Shown: in pieces, positions 1 through 6,041 of the stretch | Numbering within the stretch: position 1 is the first letter of the stretch | Layout of the letters: the number at the start of each line of letters is the position of its first letter | Origin: Pseudomonadota bacterium | Lineage (GTDB): Bacteria > Pseudomonadota > Alphaproteobacteria > Rhizobiales > Xanthobacteraceae | Direction of reading: 5' to 3' | Assembly: GCA_021779635.1 (NCBI GenBank) | Contig: JAJYAH010000110.1 | Location: 6,581 to 12,959, forward strand | DNA length: 6,379 nt | Program-made: the position numbers and the translations under genes | Notes under the pieces: model-generated | What the model saw: the letters and a program-made list of their open reading frames with translations, nothing else | What the model was told of the DNA's origin: nothing | The model's database searches: none

Positions 1-128
1 AACCGGGATTGGTCGAGGCGCTGGAACCGGGCGCGGGGGTCGAGAAGGTCCTCCCGATCAGAGAGATAATCGAGAGTCTAGGCAGTGCAGGGCGGACAGA
101 GCCTGACCGAACGATTGCGCCGTTCTAA
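1..128 (+). CDS. 3' end of an unidentified protein (partial)
   Basis: A reading frame open from the left edge (codons from position 3) ends at TAA 126-128 and gives the last 41 residues of a protein, including LPIREIIESLGSAG and ending in TIAPF. The segment is Glu/Arg-rich and soluble, with no membrane segment and no motif I recognise. The next gene, an HNH nuclease, starts 26 nt downstream on the same strand, so the two may form an operon. Two-gene defence units of the form ATPase plus HNH nuclease (Septu-like PtuA-PtuB, some retron effectors) have this order, but nothing in these 41 residues shows an ATPase. The identity is open; that a gene end lies here is inferred from the open frame and the spacing only. 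Confidence 0.45.
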   Translation, partial: PGLVEALEPGAGVEKVLPIREIIESLGSAGRTEPDRTIAPF

Positions 129-154
129 CGATTTGAAGAAGTTGATTTAGCCAA

Positions 155-481
155 ATGACCCCACGAAAGCAGCTATCTCGTCCGGAGCGCTTCGGACTCT
201 GGAAAGCGTGGGATGGCTGCTGCGCATGGTGCTCTGAGAAAGTCCTGTTTAAAGACGTTCAAGTCGACCGTTTGATTCCGCTTGACGCTGTGGCTTCGGA
301 CGCAGCGCGCGAGATGATCGTCAATCGATATTCCTTGCCAGCCGGCTTCGATTTTTCGGGCCTTGAGAACTTGGTTCCGTCCTGCCCTAGGTGTAATCGC
401 CTGAAGTCGAACCAGGTCTTTGAACCTTCGCCTGCCCTAATTCTTCTTATCTCGTCGGTTCCGAAGAGCCTACATACGTGA
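155..481 (+). CDS. HNH endonuclease, apparently C-terminally truncated
   Basis: The 108-residue product carries a zinc-binding HNH (beta-beta-alpha metal) core: a first Cys pair C23-x2-C26, the strand VDRLIPLD at 37-44, then NLVPSCPRCN at 72-81 with the second pair C77-x2-C80 and the family-like KSNQVFEPSP at 84-93. This is the region that cuts DNA in HNH nucleases. Two points are odd. At residue 39, where many HNH proteins have the catalytic His of a DH pair, there is Arg (codon CGT), although some HNH subfamilies naturally have DR here. The protein also stops soon after the FEPSP segment, whereas from memory related proteins continue with a helical C-terminal part. The sequence after about 450 changes into the GC-rich stretch, suggesting a breakpoint. 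The start at 155 is the first ATG of the frame; a weak GAAGAAG lies about 13 nt upstream. It may be the effector partner of the gene ending at 128. Confidence 0.7.
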   Translation: MTPRKQLSRPERFGLWKAWDGCCAWCSEKVLFKDVQVDRLIPLDAVASDAAREMIVNRYSLPAGFDFSGLENLVPSCPRCNRLKSNQVFEPSPALILLISSVPKSLHT

Positions 482-534
482 TTCGTGCGGTCTTTGTTGA
501 TCAAGCACAGCCTTCCCGTTGGCGACGGCACCAC

Positions 535-580
535 GGCCGGCAAGGTCGGGTGAATAGGCCCGCAGCGCGGGCCGGCAAGG
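535..580. repeat. 11-bp direct repeat, 35 bp apart
   Basis: GGCCGGCAAGG occurs exactly at 535-545 and again at 570-580. The second copy overlaps the right arm of the inverted repeat at 557-573. A further short direct repeat, CGGAGCC, is found at 623-629 and 635-641. Repeated short sites next to hairpins can be protein-binding iterons or recombination sites, but in DNA this GC-rich chance copies are also possible. Confidence 0.5.
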
Positions 581-655
581 GCATCCACCCGTGCTCAGCG
601 CGCGTAAAACATGGACGCGCGCCGGAGCCTCGGGCGGAGCCTTGTTGCCCGCCCG
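557..655. repeat. Three consecutive perfect inverted repeats (hairpin cluster)
   Basis: Three stems follow one another. (1) GGCCCGC 557-563 pairs with GCGGGCC 567-573 around a 3-nt AGC loop. (2) GCGCGCGT 598-605 pairs with ACGCGCGC 615-622 around a 9-nt loop AAAACATGG. (3) CGGGCGG 631-637 pairs with CCGCCCG 649-655 around an 11-nt loop. All arms match perfectly. None is followed by a run of T, so ordinary intrinsic terminators are unlikely on the plus strand, and no T-run precedes them for the minus strand. A structured RNA, a protein-binding array or a recombination/transfer site are possible; no known family was recognised. Confidence 0.55.
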
Positions 656-717
656 CTCACCCCTGCGAGCCTCCCATTCTCCCGACTGGCAGCGATATGG
701 GCCAGGGGCTGAAAGAA

Positions 718-858
718 ATGCCAAGCAGGGATAAGCTTCGCTTCGAACTCATTCCCGAGCCGCTTTGGGGGCCTAAAGCTCCGCTGGAACATCGTGGGCA
801 GCGGCCACGGCCTCTATCCGTCGCGAAAAACATGCCTTTTTGCGGTCAGCGCCGGTAA
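718..858 (+). pseudogene. Possible remnant of a second HNH-family gene (N-terminal peptide, frameshifted)
   Basis: From ATG 718, preceded by GAAAG at 711-715 as a weak ribosome site, the frame reads MPSRDKLRFELIPEPLWG. This resembles, from memory, the N-terminus of a widespread small HNH family that starts with an FELIPxPLWGxNLRS-like segment. After the Trp-Gly the frame gives an Arg/Pro-rich tail ending in a stop at 856-858, with no zinc-binding or HNH motif. Removing one G from the run of five G (767-771) would continue as LWGLKLRW, closer to the family pattern, so a frameshift is plausible. No Cys pair of an HNH core follows in either frame, so the rest of the gene is absent or decayed. 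The assignment rests on one short peptide and is tentative. Confidence 0.3.
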
Positions 859-865
859 AAGTCAC

Positions 866-880
866 CATCAGAGCGTGATG
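866..880. repeat. Small inverted repeat upstream of mod (operator candidate)
   Basis: CATCA (866-870) and TGATG (876-880) form perfect 5-bp arms around GAGCG, 29 bp before the mod start codon. The position would suit an operator for a regulator of the restriction operon, but no regulator gene is present in the window and arms of this length arise easily by chance. Confidence 0.2.
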
Positions 881-892
881 ATTCGCGGCCAA

Positions 893-916
893 GAGGGACA
901 CCGACCGGATGCCGGT
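893..916 (+). promoter_or_regulatory. Ribosome binding site and start-codon hairpin of mod
   Basis: GAGGGA at 893-898 is a good Shine-Dalgarno match ending 10 nt before ATG 909 and decides this start; the frame has a TGA at 876-878 just upstream. The start codon itself is the 3-nt loop of a perfect inverted repeat, ACCGG (904-908)-ATG-CCGGT (912-916). In RNA this stem could hide or present the AUG, and in DNA it could be a small binding site. A regulatory role is inference. Confidence 0.5.
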
Positions 917-2423
917 TTTGCAATGGCTGGACCGAGATAAAGACGTCGAGACGGCAGAGGTTGTGCCTTATCGGTTGTTAGAGGCTGACGACACGCACAG
1001 CGCTGGTAACGCCGAAACGCCAAACATGCTGATTCAAGGTGACAACCTTGAAGCGCTCAAGGCACTGCTGCCTTACTATGCCGGGCGCGTGAAGTGCATC
1101 TTCATCGATCCACCGTACAATACACGCAGTGCGTTCGAGCATTACGACGACAATCTTGAGCACAGCCAGTGGCTCGCAATGATGTTTCCACGTCTTCAGC
1201 TATTGCGCGATCTCCTCGCTGAAGACGGTTCGATCTGGATGTCGATTGACGACAACGAAGGCCATTATCTTAAAGTAGTTACGGATGAGATTTTTGGGCG
1301 CAAGAACTTTGTTGCAAATGTCGTTTGGCAGAAAATCTTCTCACCAAAGAACACCGCAAAGCATTTTTCCGAAGACCACGATCATATCCTCGTCTACGCG
1401 AAAAATGGCGAGAACTGGCGGCCCAACGAACTGCCACGTTCGGACAAGATGAATGCGAACTATCGCAACCCTGATAACGATCGACGCGGCCCTTGGACTT
1501 CTGGCGACGTGTCCGCCCGAAACTTCTACGGTGCAGGGACCTATCCGATAACTTGCCCAAGCGGTCGGGTAATTCCTGGACCGCCGAATGGCATGTACTG
1601 GCGTGTCTCAAAAGAAAAATTCGCGGAAATGGATGCCGACAACCGTATTTGGTGGGGCGCGGAGGGGAACAACACGCCACGGATAAAGCGGTTTCTTTCA
1701 GAGGTAAAGCAGGGTGTCGTTCCACAAACAATGTGGATGAACTCCGAGGTTGGAAACACGCAAGAGGCAAAGAAAGAAGTAGTTGCCATCTTCGGCGCAG
1801 ACAATTTTATGACGCCAAAGCCTGAGAGACTTCTGAATAGGGTTATCCATATCGCTACAAATCCCGGAGACCTCGTCCTCGACTCCTTCCTCGGCTCTGG
1901 CACGACTGCTGCTGTCGCTCACAAGCTAGGGCGACAGTATATTGGGATTGAGATGGGGGATCAGGCTCTCACGCATTGTGCTCCACGTCTGAAAAAGGTC
2001 ATTGAAGGCGAACAGGGCGGCATTTCTGAAGCTGTCGGCTGGAAAGGTGGCGGTGGTTTTCGCTTCTATAAGCTTGGCGCGTCCATCTTCGATACCGACG
2101 GCCGGATCAATCCAGAAATCCGGTTTGCGCATCTAGCCGCCCACGTCTGGTTTTCGGAAACGCACATGGCTTTGCACAAGAGGGCTCGCAGCCCCTTGCT
2201 CGGCCGCCACAACGGTACGGCCTATTACTTGCTCTACAACGGGATTCTCGGAGATAAGCGGCCGGACGGCGGCAACGTTCTCACCGTGAAGGTCTTGAAT
2301 GAGCTGCCCGCCTTTGAGGGCCAAAAAGTCATCTATGGCGAGGCCTGCCGCATCGGAGCCGCGCGCCTCAGAGACCTCGGCATTGTTTTCAAACAAACGC
2401 CCTACGATTTGAAAGCCCGATAA
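909..2423 (+). CDS. mod: Type III restriction-modification DNA methyltransferase, Mod subunit (N6-adenine, beta class)
   Basis: This 504-residue cytoplasmic enzyme should transfer a methyl group from S-adenosylmethionine to adenine N6 in a specific site and supply sequence recognition to the Mod-Res complex. Seen in order: GDNLEAL at 44-50; catalytic motif IV DPPY at 67-70 within FIDPPYNT; a variable middle part (about 135-300) expected to be the target-recognition domain; KPERLL at 304-309; and the cofactor-binding motif I as FLGSGTT at 327-333, followed by YIGIE. Motif IV before motif I is the beta-class order, typical of Type III Mod proteins. Residues about 375-504 form a C-terminal domain of this subfamily. 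The length is a little below the classical EcoP1/EcoP15 Mod. The N-terminus (MPVLQWLDRDK...VPYRLLE) matches the usual start of the family, and a good RBS precedes it. Res follows after 2 nt. The middle part is visibly poorer in G+C than the C-terminal part. The recognised sequence cannot be read from the protein. Confidence 0.93.
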   Translation: MPVLQWLDRDKDVETAEVVPYRLLEADDTHSAGNAETPNMLIQGDNLEALKALLPYYAGRVKCIFIDPPYNTRSAFEHYDDNLEHSQWLAMMFPRLQLLRDLLAEDGSIWMSIDDNEGHYLKVVTDEIFGRKNFVANVVWQKIFSPKNTAKHFSEDHDHILVYAKNGENWRPNELPRSDKMNANYRNPDNDRRGPWTSGDVSARNFYGAGTYPITCPSGRVIPGPPNGMYWRVSKEKFAEMDADNRIWWGAEGNNTPRIKRFLSEVKQGVVPQTMWMNSEVGNTQEAKKEVVAIFGADNFMTPKPERLLNRVIHIATNPGDLVLDSFLGSGTTAAVAHKLGRQYIGIEMGDQALTHCAPRLKKVIEGEQGGISEAVGWKGGGGFRFYKLGASIFDTDGRINPEIRFAHLAAHVWFSETHMALHKRARSPLLGRHNGTAYYLLYNGILGDKRPDGGNVLTVKVLNELPAFEGQKVIYGEACRIGAARLRDLGIVFKQTPYDLKAR

Positions 2424-2425
2424 AG

Positions 2426-5041
2426 ATGTTCGCGCTCAAAAAGTACCAGGTTGCAAGCTTGTCGGTCCTGACAAGCTATCTCGAAGCCGCGCGCACCATT
2501 GGCGCAAGGCGAGCTTTCGATGAAATGGACAGGATCGGAGTTAAAGAAACCCGCAAATATCGCCCGCTTGAAGGGATGGAGACGGCACCGTACGTCTGTC
2601 TACGATTACCTACCGGTGGCGGCAAAACGCTGCTTTCCGCTCACACCGCCAAGATCGCGGCAGATGCGTACCTGGAACGCGAGTTTCCAATCGTACTGTG
2701 GCTGGTGCCCACCAACACGATCCGCACCCAAACGCTTGAAACTCTCAAGAAGCCGGGCAATCCCAATTACGAAACACTGCACGCGGCATTTGACGGGAAG
2801 GTGCGTGTGCTCGACATTGCCGATTTTCCCCAGCTCACGCCTGCCGATTTACAGACTAGCGCCTGTGTGATCGTCGGCACGATGCAGACCCTCCGCGTCA
2901 CGAACACCGATGGGCGAAAAGTATACGCCCACAACGAAAATCTCGAACCACACTTCTCCAGCATCCCGCCGACTGCCCCAGGATTAGAGCGGATCGAAGA
3001 GGGAGACGCCAAAGGTCAAATCAAGTTTTCATTGCGCAACCTGCTTGCCTGGCACCGGCCGCTGGTAATCGTCGATGAAGCGCACAACAACACTTCTCCC
3101 CTGAGTCTTGAGGTGTTGCAGCGGGTGAACGCTGCTTGCGTGGTGGAATTTACCGCCACGCCTGCCAGCGACAGCAACTTGCTGCACAACGTCTCCGCCA
3201 CAGAGCTCAAGGCGGAAGAGATGATCAAGCTACCCATTCGCTTGGTCGAGCATAAGAACTGGGAAGACGCTGTGCGGGACAGCATTCTGACGCGGCAGCG
3301 CCTGCACGACCTCGCCAGCAAGGACAGCGACTACATTCGGCCGATTGTATTGTTTCAGGCTGAGGAAAAGGGAAAAGAGGTCACCAAGGAAGTTCTCCTA
3401 AAACACCTCATCGAGCAGGAAAAAATCCCGCGGGACAAAATCGCCGTGGTGACAGGGGATCAGAAAGAGCTTGATGGCATCAATCTGTTTGCGCGCGATT
3501 GCCTCATCGATTTTGTCATCACCGTTGAAGCTCTCAAGGAAGGTTGGGATTGCTCCTTCGCGTACGTATTCTGCTCGGCCGCCAGCGTTCATTCCAAGAA
3601 GGACGTGGAACAGATCCTCGGCCGAGTGTTGCGTATGCCTTACGCCAAGCGCCGCAGGGAGCCCGACCTAAACCGCGCCTATGCGCATGTGTCGCGCGAG
3701 TCGTGGCCAAATGCGGTGAAGCAACTTCACGACAGGCTTGTGGATATGGGTTTCGAGGACGGCGAAGCCGAGGGGTTCATTGAGAAGGTGCCGGACCTTG
3801 GGTTGACCGGTGGCGCTAACGGACCGCTCTTTGCCGCAGCCCCGCCGCCAACGATTGTCGATCTGCGCGAAGACCTTAGTGCGATCACTCTGTCAGCCGA
3901 GGAAGGGGCAGGGATCAAAATCGAAAAGACCGAGCAGGGCAGCCGCGTAACGTTTACTGGTCATATCGACGCCTCAACGGTCACCCGGCTGGTCGCTGCT
4001 ATCGAATCCGCAGAAGTCCGCGAAAATCTTGAGATTGAGGCCAAACGGCACAATGCGGTTTGGCAGATACACACTTCACCAGCGGAACGAGGTGTTCGGT
4101 TCGTCGTACCCCAACTGTGTTTCGACTTCGAGAGCGCGCTTGAGCTTGCCGAGCAGGATGCTTTCCTGGATGCGCGAGGCTGGAGCGTGCTTGACTACTC
4201 TGCCGAGCTTTCGGAAACGGAGTTTGTTCTTACTGAATCTGGCGTGCAGTGGGAAATTGATCTCAACGTTGTCGGCAAGATCACGCAAAAGGCTGTCGGC
4301 CGGGCCGAACAATATGACCTCGACCTGGTTGATACTGGCTGGACGGAAAACGAGCTGTGCCGGTGGTTGGAACGCAAGGTTCGGCAGCCAGACATAACGC
4401 AACCGGTTTTGCTTGAATTTGTGCGGCGCGCTCTGGCCTATCTTGTCGAGAAGCGTGCGTTACCGGTGACCGCGCTCGCACGCTGGAAATTCATTCTGGC
4501 GAAAGTGTTGGTCCAGAAGATCAACCTGCACCGTGAGCAGGCCAGCAGGGACCGCTACCAGCAAACCTTGTTCGGCCCGGGCGCTGGCGTAGAGACCAGT
4601 TTCACCTTTGAATTTGACTTCACGCCGACAGGGTACGCTCCGCATTGGCTTTACCCTGGCTATCCATACCAGTTTCAGAAGCACTATTACTCTTCCATCG
4701 GCGAGCTGAAGAATAAGGGTGAGGAATACGATTGCGCGAGAGCCCTCGACATGACCGGCAAGGTCAAGCATTGGGTGCGCAACCTCGAACGCCGTGGGTT
4801 TTGGTTACCTCTCGCAAAGACCAAGTTCTATCCCGACTTCGTCGCCGAACTTACCGACGGCCGCCTTCTGGCTCTGGAGCACAAGGGCGAGGTCTATGCG
4901 ACAAATGACGATAGCAAAGAGAAATCCAACGTCGGCGAACTATGGGAGGAGAAGAGCGGCGGCAAGGTGATTTTCTTGATGACCGTTGTCGAAAAAGGCA
5001 AGCCGGGCTTGTTCGAGCAGATTGCGGCCAAGGTCGGCTAA
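2426..5041 (+). CDS. res: Type III restriction enzyme, Res subunit (SF2 helicase plus PD-(D/E)XK endonuclease)
   Basis: This 871-residue protein should form, with Mod, the complex that uses ATP to search along DNA from an unmethylated site and cut it. SF2 helicase motifs are all present: Walker A PTGGGKT at 62-68; the segment VLWLVPTNTIRTQ at 90-102; motif II DEAH at 217-220; motif III-like FTATP at 242-246; EGWDC at 372-376; and motif VI QILGRVLRMP at 396-405 with its arginines. A central linker region (about 460-730) follows. Near the C-terminus FYPDF at 801-805 and LEHK at 817-820, spaced by LTDGRLLA, give the catalytic D804, E818 and K820 of a PD-(D/E)XK nuclease, so the cutting domain looks intact. 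The length is close to the usual 850-1000. The start MFALKKYQ is typical of the family. The 2-nt gap after the mod stop implies translational coupling, with GAAAG inside the end of mod as a possible ribosome site. No frameshift was seen. Confidence 0.93.
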   Translation: MFALKKYQVASLSVLTSYLEAARTIGARRAFDEMDRIGVKETRKYRPLEGMETAPYVCLRLPTGGGKTLLSAHTAKIAADAYLEREFPIVLWLVPTNTIRTQTLETLKKPGNPNYETLHAAFDGKVRVLDIADFPQLTPADLQTSACVIVGTMQTLRVTNTDGRKVYAHNENLEPHFSSIPPTAPGLERIEEGDAKGQIKFSLRNLLAWHRPLVIVDEAHNNTSPLSLEVLQRVNAACVVEFTATPASDSNLLHNVSATELKAEEMIKLPIRLVEHKNWEDAVRDSILTRQRLHDLASKDSDYIRPIVLFQAEEKGKEVTKEVLLKHLIEQEKIPRDKIAVVTGDQKELDGINLFARDCLIDFVITVEALKEGWDCSFAYVFCSAASVHSKKDVEQILGRVLRMPYAKRRREPDLNRAYAHVSRESWPNAVKQLHDRLVDMGFEDGEAEGFIEKVPDLGLTGGANGPLFAAAPPPTIVDLREDLSAITLSAEEGAGIKIEKTEQGSRVTFTGHIDASTVTRLVAAIESAEVRENLEIEAKRHNAVWQIHTSPAERGVRFVVPQLCFDFESALELAEQDAFLDARGWSVLDYSAELSETEFVLTESGVQWEIDLNVVGKITQKAVGRAEQYDLDLVDTGWTENELCRWLERKVRQPDITQPVLLEFVRRALAYLVEKRALPVTALARWKFILAKVLVQKINLHREQASRDRYQQTLFGPGAGVETSFTFEFDFTPTGYAPHWLYPGYPYQFQKHYYSSIGELKNKGEEYDCARALDMTGKVKHWVRNLERRGFWLPLAKTKFYPDFVAELTDGRLLALEHKGEVYATNDDSKEKSNVGELWEEKSGGKVIFLMTVVEKGKPGLFEQIAAKVG

Positions 5042-5051
5042 CCTTTCTAGC

Positions 5052-6041
5052 CTAGGCGCTTCCCCAAACCTCAAGCTCGGCATGGCCGGCACGGACGAGG
5101 TGATAGTTGGCGGCGGCCAATACTTCCGCCAGGCGCGGTTCAAGCCCGCCCTTCGTTATACCGGGTTGAACAACGACCATTCCAAATCTTACGGGTCGAC
5201 GTTTCGCAAGCTCCTGTATTGTGGCGACATCGCCACGGACAAGTTTCGCCACGCCCTTCTTGCGCTGTAGGCGATCCAGCAATCGGTCCACGAGACGCGG
5301 AAGGTCGCACCAGATGATCGATTTCACAGCTTGCGCACAAACCTCGTAGACGTCACCGACGCGGTTGCCTGGTTCGGCACCACCCGCGCCTTTGCAGTGA
5401 TAGAGCGTGACGGTAACGCCGCCGTCATCGGTGGGCTGCATCACGATGAAATCAGCAGCTTCTCCGCTCCCGTGATCCCAGAATACGACGGTGTGCTTGT
5501 CGACGTTAAGCTCGCGTTCCAGAAACACCTGGATTGAAGCCGGCACCACGCGTCCGCGATTATCGGCGTACTCGACCGCGATATCGACGCCTCCACCCCT
5601 CCAATCGACTGTTTTAATGTGCTCGCGATTGAAGGGGGCGTATGGCTCGGCCGGCGCCGGAAAATGCTCTTCCCCGCAAATCCTCGACCAATCATCCAGC
5701 ATCAGATTGAGCGGGTTATCATTTAGGGAATCAACAATGTCCTCGCTACTTCGGCCGAACAGAATTTCTGCCCTTGTCTGGTCGTCAGAAAGGTATGAGA
5801 ACTGCGGATTTTCGGCGATCTTGAACTGTATCCTGGTCTCAAGCCGCGCGCCTTCCAAGAGGAGGAGGACGCCATGCTCATCGGACGCTTCAACCACGAG
5901 GTTAAATTGCGTCAGGGCATCTTCATACGTCCGGCCGTCAATCTCGTACCTGGCTAGGGGAGGGTCGATATAAATGTTCTTGTCCCACTCCGCCCACAAG
6001 GCCTTCGCCGGTATGCGGGAGACGATTTCGCCCATCTGCAA
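5052..6041 (-). CDS. C-terminal nuclease-like fragment of a large DEAD/DEAH-box helicase (N-terminus lost)
   Basis: The 329-residue product has no Walker A, DEAH or other helicase motif. It resembles, from memory of the family, the C-terminal third of very large DEAD/DEAH helicases of defence islands. Recognisable stretches are TVDWRGGGVDI at 144-154; VVFWDHGSGEAADFIVM at 185-201; TLYHCKGAGG at 212-221; RVGDVYEVCAQAVKSIIW at 227-244; and FGMVVVQPGITKGG at 286-299. The GEAAD plus YHCK pair is laid out like a PD-(D/E)XK nuclease core (D197 and K217), with His at 215 where ExK nucleases have Glu. The annotated start is TTG at 6041-6039, with ATG at 6035-6033 two codons later; neither has a Shine-Dalgarno sequence, and both lie at the junction with the RND fragment. 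The helicase half is therefore probably missing and the fragment non-functional, although a free-standing C-terminal protein cannot be ruled out. Its stop lies 10 nt from that of res, in convergent orientation. Confidence 0.7.
   Translation of the reverse strand: MQMGEIVSRIPAKALWAEWDKNIYIDPPLARYEIDGRTYEDALTQFNLVVEASDEHGVLLLLEGARLETRIQFKIAENPQFSYLSDDQTRAEILFGRSSEDIVDSLNDNPLNLMLDDWSRICGEEHFPAPAEPYAPFNREHIKTVDWRGGGVDIAVEYADNRGRVVPASIQVFLERELNVDKHTVVFWDHGSGEAADFIVMQPTDDGGVTVTLYHCKGAGGAEPGNRVGDVYEVCAQAVKSIIWCDLPRLVDRLLDRLQRKKGVAKLVRGDVATIQELAKRRPVRFGMVVVQPGITKGGLEPRLAEVLAAANYHLVRAGHAELEVWGSA

Larger units (their letters stand above)
482..908. other. Gene-poor, GC-rich stretch between the HNH fragment and mod
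   Basis: This 427-nt stretch has no intact recognisable gene. By hand count 541-660 is about 72% G+C, far above parts of mod. High GC keeps several frames open on both strands, but their products are low-complexity Arg/Pro/Ala-rich peptides of the kind seen in non-coding GC-rich DNA. It holds a direct repeat (535-580), three perfect inverted repeats (557-655), a possible second HNH remnant (718-858), an imperfect A5/T5 hairpin (822-844, no following T-run beyond its own arm), and a small inverted repeat at 866-880. No convincing -35/-10 pair was found, so the mod promoter is not located, although it should lie here. Confidence 0.6.

Noticed and set aside
478..717. Plus-strand frame upstream of 718 (Arg/Pro-rich peptide)
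   Set aside because: Low-complexity product of GC-rich DNA overlapping the hairpin cluster; no motif, no ribosome site, and competing open frames on the other strand.
470..792. Minus-strand frames with Arg/Ala/Pro-rich products in the gene-poor stretch
   Set aside because: No recognisable domain and mutual overlap; best explained by high GC keeping frames open.
822..844. Hairpin CGCGAAAAA / TTTTTGCG as a terminator
   Set aside because: The stem has a bulge and the T-tract is part of the arm, not a tail after a GC-rich stem; no gene clearly ends before it.
800..908. Sigma-70 promoter for mod
   Set aside because: No -35/-10 pair with acceptable sequence and spacing could be found by eye; a promoter must exist but is not assigned.
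909..5041. BREX, DISARM or Type ISP system instead of Type III
   Set aside because: No PglX/PglZ/BrxC or DrmABC-type gene is present, and helicase and methylase are separate proteins in the classical mod-res order.
155..5041. HNH gene and Type III operon as one new combined defence system
   Set aside because: They are separated by 427 nt of repeat-rich DNA, the HNH gene seems truncated, and mod-res is already a complete known system.
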